NCBI RefSeq assembly: GCF_034263275.1
Contig: NZ_CP139559.1
Location: forward strand, 6,510,001 to 6,574,000
Length of the DNA stretch: 64,000 nt
Direction of reading: 5' to 3'
Source: Mucilaginibacter sp. cycad4
Lineage (GTDB): Bacteria > Bacteroidota > Bacteroidia > Sphingobacteriales > Sphingobacteriaceae
In this document: piece by piece, positions 1-7,130 of the stretch
Layout of the letters: every line of letters starts with the position of its first letter
How positions within the stretch are numbered: position 1 is the stretch's first letter
Notes under the pieces: model-generated
The model's database searches: none
Told to the model about the DNA's origin: nothing
The model's input: the letters and a program-made list of their open reading frames with translations, nothing else
Made by a program: the position numbers and the translations under genes

Positions 1-399
1 TATTTAAAGAATACCATTGCCAATGGCAGCGATTTTATGCAGTTTATTAAAGATGTTATCACACCGGTTAACAGTTCATTCAGCGCTGCTGATGGCAGGT
101 TCACCTTTTGGTGGTATGTTTCTGACGTATCCTTGCTGAAAGCTGATGGTTCTATCGAGATCACCAGTTCGGGCAAATCAGATGATCATGAATCGGCCTG
201 GGATGTAGCCCCTTTAATACCAACGCTTAAAAACGGCTGGAACCAGATCACGCTTGATTTTGACAAGTCTATAAAAACCGGGGATGGTGGTGCCGACTAC
301 ACTGCTATTAACCACTTCAGGATCTTCTTCTTTACCCAAACCAAAGATCACGGCGATTTGGTGACCGGTGTTGATGACCTGAAGTTCATATCCAAATAA
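1..399 (+). CDS. 3' end of a secreted glycan-binding or lipoprotein-type protein (partial)
   Basis: The reading frame is open from the first base, so the gene starts outside the window and only about 132 C-terminal residues are present. They have the look of a jelly-roll (galactose-binding-like) domain: alternating beta-strand segments, a WWYVSDVSLL stretch, and a C-terminal GVDDLKFISK strand like those closing carbohydrate-binding modules of Bacteroidota surface proteins. No catalytic motif is visible. It lies 80 bases upstream of a GH43 gene on the same strand, so it probably belongs to the same glycan-utilisation operon, for example as a surface glycan-binding protein. The fold is my reading of the strand pattern and the name is not certain. 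Confidence 0.6.
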   Translation, partial: YLKNTIANGSDFMQFIKDVITPVNSSFSAADGRFTFWWYVSDVSLLKADGSIEITSSGKSDDHESAWDVAPLIPTLKNGWNQITLDFDKSIKTGDGGADYTAINHFRIFFFTQTKDHGDLVTGVDDLKFISK

Positions 400-425
400 T
401 TAATCCCCAATCATAATTAATAGCG

Positions 426-457
426 AGCCGGCTGCAGAGTCTAAACTGCGGCCGGCT
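426..457 (+). terminator. Intercistronic hairpin before the GH43 gene
   Basis: A 12-base stem (426-437 with 446-457, one mismatch) encloses an 8-base loop. No T-tract follows. It ends 22 bases before the GH43 start codon. It could attenuate transcription or protect the upstream message, so that downstream glycosidase genes are expressed at a different level from the upstream gene. The hairpin is seen in the sequence; its role is inference. Confidence 0.4.
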
Positions 458-479
458 TCAATAACACGAAGAGATCGTA

Positions 480-1484
480 ATGAATTTAACTACTTTATTC
501 AAGCCCCTGGCAATAAAAGCTTTGCCTGCAACGCTGGCTGTAACATTTGTGCTTGCGGGAAACAGCTGCACCAAAGCCCAGGAAAAAACAAAACAGCAGG
601 AAAAAACTACAACCGATACCTCCGGTAATCCATTTATCAGGAGCATGTACACCGCCGACCCATCTGCACACGTTTGGGCGGATGGCCGTTTGTATGTTTA
701 TGCCTCGCACGATATTTACCCGGCAAGAGGTTGCGATCTGATGGATCAGTACCATGTTTTCTCAACGGATGATATGGTGCATTGGAAAGATCATGGCGAG
801 ATCCTCCGCGCCGCGCAGGTGCCCTGGGGCCGTAAAGAAGGCGGCTTCATGTGGGCCCCGGATTGCGCTTATAAAAACGGAACCTATTATTTCTATTTCC
901 CGCATCCAAGCGATACCAAATGGAACGACAGCTGGAAAATTGGGGTAGCAACCAGCAAAAGCCCGGCAAGCGGGTTCACCGTTCAGGGTTATATCAAAGG
1001 CCTTGAATCGATGATTGACCCCTGCGTTTTTATTGACGACGACGGGCAGGCCTATTTTTATTACGGTGGCGGCGGTACCTGCAAAGGCGGCAGGCTAAAG
1101 GATAATATGACAGAAATTGACGGCGAAATGAAAGCGATGGAAGGCCTTAAGGATTTCCATGAAGCAAGCTGGGTGCATAAACGCAATGGCATTTATTACC
1201 TCTCGTATTCAGATAACCATGATGTTAACGGAAAGCATAACCGCATGAACTATGCCACCAGTAAAAGCCCTTTGGGCCCATGGACCTACGGCGGCATTTA
1301 CATGGACCCAACTGATAGTTATACTAATCACGGCTCCATTGTTCAATACAAAGGCCAGTGGTATTCATTTTACCATACCAGCGCATTATCACATGAGGAC
1401 TGGCTAAGATCCATCTGCGTGGATAAGCTCTATTACAATGCCGATGGTTCCATCAAAATGGTTGAACCTACAGCTTCAAAATAA
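480..1484 (+). CDS. Glycoside hydrolase family 43 lipoprotein (arabinosidase/xylosidase type)
   Basis: 334 residues. The N-terminus is a lipoprotein signal peptide with lipobox LAGNSC (Cys30), so the enzyme should be lipid-anchored, facing the periplasm or cell surface. The five-bladed propeller catalytic triad of GH43 can be placed: Asp60 in TADPSAHVW as base, Asp180 in MIDPCVF as the pKa-tuning residue, and Glu228 in HEASWV as acid. Family members remove alpha-L-arabinofuranose or beta-D-xylose (some beta-galactose) from plant polysaccharides; the substrate cannot be read from sequence. There is no extra carbohydrate-binding module. The next gene starts 28 bases downstream on the same strand, so the two are probably co-transcribed. 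Confidence 0.9.
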   Translation: MNLTTLFKPLAIKALPATLAVTFVLAGNSCTKAQEKTKQQEKTTTDTSGNPFIRSMYTADPSAHVWADGRLYVYASHDIYPARGCDLMDQYHVFSTDDMVHWKDHGEILRAAQVPWGRKEGGFMWAPDCAYKNGTYYFYFPHPSDTKWNDSWKIGVATSKSPASGFTVQGYIKGLESMIDPCVFIDDDGQAYFYYGGGGTCKGGRLKDNMTEIDGEMKAMEGLKDFHEASWVHKRNGIYYLSYSDNHDVNGKHNRMNYATSKSPLGPWTYGGIYMDPTDSYTNHGSIVQYKGQWYSFYHTSALSHEDWLRSICVDKLYYNADGSIKMVEPTASK

Positions 1485-1512
1485 CCAATCGAACCCCTTA
1501 AATCAATGATCG

Positions 1513-2799
1513 ATGAAAAATATCAGAAGTAAAAACTCAGCAACCTTTTGCATTGCCGCGATGGTGGTGCTGGCATTAAGCTGCTCAAAGAAAAGTAGCG
1601 GAGGCGGCGATGTTACACCGCCAGACAAACCAAAAGATACGATAGACCTTACCCCCTCGCCTGTTGGCGATGTTGTGGGTAAAGTAATTGTAGGTTACCA
1701 GGGCTGGTTTGCAGCAATTGGAGATGGCTCACCGATTGACAGGTACTGGCATTGGGCGCAAACCTGGGAACAGCAGCCATCACCAACCAATACAGCTATT
1801 AAATCGTGGCCTGATGTACGGGATTATACCCAAACCTTCCCAACCAGGTATGCTAACCTGAACAATGGCCAGCCAGCTAACGTATTTTCTTCATTTTCCG
1901 ACCAAACTATTGATGTTCAGTTTAAATGGATGAAGCAGTACGGTATAGACGGAGCCGCCCTTCAACGCTTTAACCCAAGCGGACTTGAGGGCCCTGTACG
2001 TGATGCCATGGCGGCAAAAACCAAAATAGCAGCCGAAGCAAACGGCGTTAAGTTTTACATTATGTACGATGTAAGCGGATGGAAAAATATGCAATCGGAA
2101 CTAAAAACCGACTGGACAAACAAAATGTCGGTTTATACCTCATCCCCTGCCTATGCCAGGCAAAATGGCAAACCGGTAGTATGTATCTGGGGCTTTGGCT
2201 TCAGCGATGAAAATCACCAATTCACGGCAGCCCAGTGTCTTGATGTGATCAAATGGTTTAAAAGCAAAGGCTGTTATGTTATCGGTGGTGTGCCTACCCA
2301 TTGGCGCACTGAGGATAGCGATTCACAGCCTGCATTCCTTTCGGCATATAGCGCACTGGATATGATATCGCCATGGATGGTTGGCCGGATCGGTAACAAG
2401 AGCGAGTCGGATAATTTTTATGGTACAGTTAACCGCCCCGATGTTGCTTATTGCAAAGCCCATGGTATCGATTATCAGCCTTGTATTCTCCCCGGCGATT
2501 TACAGGAGCATCAACGGGCGCATGGTGATTTTATGTGGCGTCAGTTCTTCAACATGAAAAGTGTTGGTGCGCAGGGCCTTTACATCTCGATGTTTGATGA
2601 ATATAATGAAGGGAACCAAATAGCGAAAACCGCCGAAAGCCAGGATTTTGTACCGGCAGGCTCATCATTTGTAACCCTTGATGAAGACGGTACCGCCTGC
2701 TCGGCCGACTATTACCTGAGGCTTACAGGTGATGGCGCTAAGATGTTTAAGGGACTTATTCCGCTGACACCAACGAGGCCTACCGTCCCTAAGCTATAA
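1513..2799 (+). CDS. GH71/GH99-like glycosidase lipoprotein, copy 1
   Basis: 428 residues with a lipoprotein signal (lipobox LALSC, then a Ser/Gly/Pro/Asp-rich linker of about 30 residues). The mature part opens with IVGYQGWF and carries WMKQYGIDGAALQRF, KFYIMYDVSGW, ISPWMVGR and YISMFDEYNEG, the conserved segments of the Bacteroidota GH71/GH99-like TIM-barrel proteins. GH99 enzymes are endo-acting alpha-mannosidases and mannanases; in GH99 the catalytic acids lie in late barrel strands, and the Glu of FDEYNEG is a plausible candidate. It shares these blocks with the protein at 5762-7036, so the two are paralogues. The gene ends just before a perfect hairpin at 2821-2869. Fold is fairly sure, substrate unknown. 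Confidence 0.8.
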   Translation: MKNIRSKNSATFCIAAMVVLALSCSKKSSGGGDVTPPDKPKDTIDLTPSPVGDVVGKVIVGYQGWFAAIGDGSPIDRYWHWAQTWEQQPSPTNTAIKSWPDVRDYTQTFPTRYANLNNGQPANVFSSFSDQTIDVQFKWMKQYGIDGAALQRFNPSGLEGPVRDAMAAKTKIAAEANGVKFYIMYDVSGWKNMQSELKTDWTNKMSVYTSSPAYARQNGKPVVCIWGFGFSDENHQFTAAQCLDVIKWFKSKGCYVIGGVPTHWRTEDSDSQPAFLSAYSALDMISPWMVGRIGNKSESDNFYGTVNRPDVAYCKAHGIDYQPCILPGDLQEHQRAHGDFMWRQFFNMKSVGAQGLYISMFDEYNEGNQIAKTAESQDFVPAGSSFVTLDEDGTACSADYYLRLTGDGAKMFKGLIPLTPTRPTVPKL

Positions 2800-2820
2800 C
2801 ACCGTCCCCGCATCAATCTT

Positions 2821-2869
2821 ACACTCGTAAAAAGCCTGAACTCATAAAGTTCAGGCTTTTTACGAGTGT
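2821..2869. terminator. Bidirectional terminator between convergent genes
   Basis: A perfect 22-base inverted repeat (2821-2842 and 2848-2869) with a 5-base loop. Both arms contain a run of five A or T, so each strand has U-rich RNA on its 3' side. It separates the GH71/GH99-like gene ending at 2799 (+) from the GH3 gene ending at 3016 (-). Confidence 0.85.
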
Positions 2870-3015
2870 CTCTACCTGCTGCACAACCATGCAAAAATAA
2901 AGTGTGCCTGGCTCTCACCCCAAACACACCTGTTTACCTGTTATACCAGGTAACGTCAACTAAACCCCGGGGTATTCCGGAATACCTTTCTGCTCATCTG
3001 AGTCTGCACGTAGAT

Positions 3016-5280
3016 CTATTTCACCCAAAAACTCCCTTTTTGCCTGATATCATCAGAGGAACTACCTACCATAACTTTAAATTCACCTGGCTCAACAACC
3101 TGTTTCATTTGCCGGTTCCAGAGCTTTAGTTCATCAGTGCTTAATTTAAACTGAACAGTGCCGCTCTCGCCCGGTTTCAGGCCGATGCGGTTAAAGCCTT
3201 TTAAAGCTTTTACAGGGGTAGTAACGCTGGCAATAACATCGCGTATATATAACTGCACCACCTCTGTACCTTCAACCTTACCCGTGTTCTTTACAGTAAC
3301 GCTAATGTTAACCAAGCCGTTAACCGGAATGCTTGCCGGGCTGATTTTTAAATCGCTATAAGCAAAGGTTGTATAACTTAATCCGTGTCCGAACGGAAAC
3401 AGCGGCGTATTTTTTTCATCAACATAAATATGTCCGGAAGTTGGTTTATGATTATAATAATAGGGTATTTGCCCGGTGGAGCGCGGAAAGGTCATCGGTA
3501 ATTTGCCCGATGGGTTAATTTTGCCCAATAATACATCGGCGATAGCCAGGCCTCCGGTTTCACCCAAAAACCATGATTCTACAATGGCCGGGACGTTCTT
3601 AGCCAGCCCGTTTATGCTTAACGGCCGGCCGTTAAACATTACAACTGCAATGGGTTTTCCTGTTTTCTGTATAGCATCTATGAGGCGGGTTTGCCGGTTG
3701 TTAAGGTCAAGGTTTGCCCTATCTTTTCCTTCACCTACTTCACCGATATCTTCGCCTAAAACTACTACTGCCATATCCGATTTATTCACCAGATCGGCAG
3801 CCTTTTCAATATGCGCCGTTTGAGCTGCGGCCGAAGTATCTTTAGGATCATAACCCGGTTCGAACGTAATTTTCATATCAGCACCGGCCTTTTGTTTCAG
3901 GGCATCAAGTATGGCTATACCCTTACTGTTCTCATTGGCATAACCGCCCAAATAAGTACTTTCTGCCAGCGGACCTACCACTGCCACCGAATGTACATTT
4001 GACCCGAGTGGTAATATATTACCATCATTTTTGAGCAAACTTATACCCTCCTGTGCAGCCTTCAGGGCCACAGCGCGGCTGGCTTCGGTATGATATACTT
4101 TTTTTATGAGCGATTCATCAACATAAGGATGATCAAACAAGCCCAGCATAAATTTAACACGCAGCACATCGCTCACGGCCCGGTCAAGTTCGGCCATGCT
4201 GAGCTGTTTGGTAGCCACGGCTTTTTTTATCGCGCTCAAAAACTCCCTATGTGGAAAATCATAAAATTGCATATCGAGGCCAGCCGTAAGCGTTTGGGCG
4301 ATAGCATCGGCAGGATTGGCGGCAATTTGGTGATTATTTAACGACATGCGGATAGCCCCGAGATCTGACAATACAAAACCATTAAAACCCCATTCTTTGC
4401 GCAGCACATCTTTCAGCAGCCATTTATTATCTACACAAGGTATACCATCGAGCTCACTGTAAGCAGCCATAATACCCATGGCATGCGCTTCTTTAACAGC
4501 CTTTTCAAACACATATAAAAAAGACGACCTTGCTTCACGTTCACCCATATTTACGGGAGCGGTATTGCTGCCCGCTTCGGGGATGCCATGTACTGCAAAA
4601 TGTTTTGGTTCGGCCAGTACGGCATCATAATCGCTCAGTTTGCGGCCCTGTAAGCCTTTAACCATTGCCACACCATTAGCGGCTGCCAGATACGGGTCTT
4701 CGCCATAAGTTTCCTCTACCCGGCCCCAACGCGGATCGCGCGGAAGGCAAAGCACCGGGCCAAGCACCATAGCCACGCCATGCGCCCGCATTTCGGTAGC
4801 GATAATACGTCCGGTTTGATGCACCAGTGTAGTATCCCATGTACCGGCCAGGGCCATAGGCACAGGAAAGCTGGTGCTGCCCAATCCCGAATAGCCATGC
4901 AGGCCCTCTTCAATAAATAGCACGGGAATGCCCAACCGGGTGTGTTCAACCGCATAACGCTGTATTTGGTTGGTAATATCTGCCGTTAGGGGGTAAAGGT
5001 CATGCACCGAACCAATACCCTCTGTACCTATACTTATTTTAGCACTGTCTGAGTATGATTCTGCTTCGTGGCCTTTCATATTGGCCACCTCGTGGCCATA
5101 ATACATATCCAGTTGTCTTATTTTTTCGCTAACCGTCATCCGGCTTAGCAGGTCGGCAACCCTTTTTTCAATAGAAGAAGCGGCGTTTTGATAAGGATAT
5201 TTAACCGGCTTCCGGGGAGTTTCAAAAGAGCAAAAGGTGGCTATTAAAATAGCCAGCGCGCCGGCATACTTTTTCTTCAT
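3016..5280 (-). CDS. GH3 beta-glucosidase (BglX type), exported
   Basis: 754 residues with a short N-terminal hydrophobic export signal. The domain order is that of BglX-like GH3 enzymes: TIM barrel (about 35-390), alpha/beta sandwich (about 410-640) and a C-terminal fibronectin III-like domain (about 655-754). The nucleophile is Asp306 in GFVLSDLGAI; most relatives have Trp where this protein has Leu307. The acid/base candidate is Glu516 in GEVGEGKDR. Substrate-site motifs KHFAVHG and RDPRWGRVEE are intact. Such enzymes remove terminal beta-linked glucose or xylose from oligosaccharides in the periplasm. It runs opposite to the GH43 pair and downstream of the second GH71/GH99-like gene, so it belongs to the same glycan locus. 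Confidence 0.93.
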   Translation of the reverse strand: MKKKYAGALAILIATFCSFETPRKPVKYPYQNAASSIEKRVADLLSRMTVSEKIRQLDMYYGHEVANMKGHEAESYSDSAKISIGTEGIGSVHDLYPLTADITNQIQRYAVEHTRLGIPVLFIEEGLHGYSGLGSTSFPVPMALAGTWDTTLVHQTGRIIATEMRAHGVAMVLGPVLCLPRDPRWGRVEETYGEDPYLAAANGVAMVKGLQGRKLSDYDAVLAEPKHFAVHGIPEAGSNTAPVNMGEREARSSFLYVFEKAVKEAHAMGIMAAYSELDGIPCVDNKWLLKDVLRKEWGFNGFVLSDLGAIRMSLNNHQIAANPADAIAQTLTAGLDMQFYDFPHREFLSAIKKAVATKQLSMAELDRAVSDVLRVKFMLGLFDHPYVDESLIKKVYHTEASRAVALKAAQEGISLLKNDGNILPLGSNVHSVAVVGPLAESTYLGGYANENSKGIAILDALKQKAGADMKITFEPGYDPKDTSAAAQTAHIEKAADLVNKSDMAVVVLGEDIGEVGEGKDRANLDLNNRQTRLIDAIQKTGKPIAVVMFNGRPLSINGLAKNVPAIVESWFLGETGGLAIADVLLGKINPSGKLPMTFPRSTGQIPYYYNHKPTSGHIYVDEKNTPLFPFGHGLSYTTFAYSDLKISPASIPVNGLVNISVTVKNTGKVEGTEVVQLYIRDVIASVTTPVKALKGFNRIGLKPGESGTVQFKLSTDELKLWNRQMKQVVEPGEFKVMVGSSSDDIRQKGSFWVK

Positions 5281-5761
5281 AAAATTACAGTATTTGTTAG
5301 GTTTTTAAATTTCACATCAGTGATTTGATGTTAAAGACGAAACTATACCCGGCAAATAATAACATATTAATAAAACATTAACAGCTATGTATTATGATGA
5401 TAAGTTGCTCAATTTTATTGAAATCGTTTTATCAAGCGTAAACTGCTACTATTTGATATCCCTGTTTTTTATAAAAAAGTGCTTTGTTATCAGAGGTTAG
5501 CGCTAAAGGTTGATTTTTATATGCACCGATATAAATATGGCAATCACTAAATACAGTATAAATGACCATGCTTTATTTTGATATACCTTGAAACTGTAAA
5601 TAACTGAGCAATGAATTGTCTGCATAATATTATAGATAAAACAATTAATAATAAATGAACTACATATTTGCTTACATGCTTCTTTGAGAATCTTTCTTTA
5701 TCAACCTTAAAAGTTGCAAACATTGGGCAGGGCGTTATCAATGCATAAGACAACAAACTTT
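5281..5761. other. Intergenic region upstream of the GH3 gene
   Basis: 480 AT-rich bases without a convincing gene. It must hold the promoter of the GH3 gene (start 5280, minus strand) and the 3' end of the transcript of the gene ending at 5762. I found no clear TTTG/TAnnTTTG pair and no strong hairpin. Confidence 0.5.
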
Positions 5762-7036
5762 TTATTTCTTGTTTATACCAACAGGCAATGGCACATCTTT
5801 TTGCAGCGGTATTTGTTTCCGGAGCATTTTACCCGCGTAACCGGTTAAATACAGGTAATAATCGTTAGGGATATCATCTTCATATTTTACAAAAGTGCTT
5901 AACCCGACAGGCGGATTTTTAGAAGCTTTTAATATAGCTGTACCTTCATCAACTTCATCAAACATGGCTACATACAGCATTTCGGCACCACTGCTGATGG
6001 CTCCGTAGATCTGTTTCCAGAAAAAATGCCCCCTGTTGCGCGGAATTTGATTTTGCAGGCTGCGCGGGTTCATGTTATGCCAGCTAAAGCCAGGAAAAAC
6101 AACCGGTACATAGTCGAGCTTATTAGTTTTACACCAGGCAATGTCATCGGCAATACGGCTTTGAAATTGGGGATACGAGTCTTCATTATACCGGCCCACA
6201 AACCAGGGATGAATAATATCGGCCTTGCGCAGTACGGCGTGCAGGTGCGGGTCCTTTTCGGTATCGTTTCCAAAATCCCGCCAGTAGGTGGGTACGCCCA
6301 GTAACACGGCGCAACCGCCATAAACGGGATCGTTCTTTAAAAAATCTATAATTCTTTCAGCTTCGGCAAGGCCGTACCTGCGGTTATCGTTAAACCCTAT
6401 GCCCCAAACAGCTACTAATGGTTTACCGTTGTGGTATAAGTAAGTTTGTTTATTACCCCGGTTGGTTAGTTTTAAACTGTCTACCAGATGTTTCCAGTCT
6501 TTAATCACTATCGAGTCGCCCCCCTCGCGCATGCCCGACAGGTCGTACATGAGCGCTATCGCCTTGTGGTGTTTTCGTGATGATGTTAACACATTACTCA
6601 AAACAACATCATTATGCGCGCGGCCACGGCCTCTTTGCACATCAGCTATAAAACGCTGCACAAACACCCCGTCAACACCGTATTGCTGCATCCATTTAAA
6701 ATGTGTTTCGGTTGATGAGGCATCGTGCGAGCTATAGACATAAGCGTAGCTGCCATCGGAATGTTTAAAGGAAGTTTGGTAGGTTTTTTCATATTCGCTT
6801 ACGTCGGGCCATACATCAATATTGGTGCTTCCGGGTTCAAATTTGCCATGGGAGTTGTAGTGATTCCAGCCGCGGCCGCCGCCATCATCCGGCGCGTTGA
6901 ACCAACCCTGGTAACCGGCCATTACGAGGCCCTTATAGCTGGTAAAGGCCGATGTTTTACTATGTTTAGGCGACTGACTGTAACCCGATGCGGTTATAAA
7001 CAGTAATAACAGGCTAAATAAATGTTTTTTGGACAT
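5762..7036 (-). CDS. GH71/GH99-like glycosidase, copy 2
   Basis: 424 residues, with a cleavable signal peptide (SLLLLFITASGYSQ) in place of a lipobox, so it is probably soluble in the periplasm or secreted, unlike its lipid-anchored paralogue at 1513-2799. Shared blocks are VMAGYQGWF, FKWMQQYGVDGVFVQRF, ALMYDLSGM, IIHPWFVGRY and YVAMFDEVDEG, spread over the full length. Family knowledge points to a retaining endo- or exo-alpha-glycosidase of the GH71/GH99 fold, possibly active on alpha-mannan; the substrate is not determinable here. The regulator gene at 7131-9692 lies 94 bases upstream on the same strand, so the two could share a transcript. Confidence 0.8.
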   Translation of the reverse strand: MSKKHLFSLLLLFITASGYSQSPKHSKTSAFTSYKGLVMAGYQGWFNAPDDGGGRGWNHYNSHGKFEPGSTNIDVWPDVSEYEKTYQTSFKHSDGSYAYVYSSHDASSTETHFKWMQQYGVDGVFVQRFIADVQRGRGRAHNDVVLSNVLTSSRKHHKAIALMYDLSGMREGGDSIVIKDWKHLVDSLKLTNRGNKQTYLYHNGKPLVAVWGIGFNDNRRYGLAEAERIIDFLKNDPVYGGCAVLLGVPTYWRDFGNDTEKDPHLHAVLRKADIIHPWFVGRYNEDSYPQFQSRIADDIAWCKTNKLDYVPVVFPGFSWHNMNPRSLQNQIPRNRGHFFWKQIYGAISSGAEMLYVAMFDEVDEGTAILKASKNPPVGLSTFVKYEDDIPNDYYLYLTGYAGKMLRKQIPLQKDVPLPVGINKK

Positions 7037-7130
7037 TAGGTTTATTATAAATGGTTATAAACCCAAATTTGTGCCGGAGCCTTAATTAATTCTTAAAAAT
7101 TTATTAATTATTTTCCTCCGGGCGTTTTTA

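Noticed and set aside
5547..5756. 69-residue open frame on the minus strand after the second GH71/GH99-like gene
   Set aside because: It is in AT-rich intergenic DNA with no recognisable start context, motif or conserved feature.
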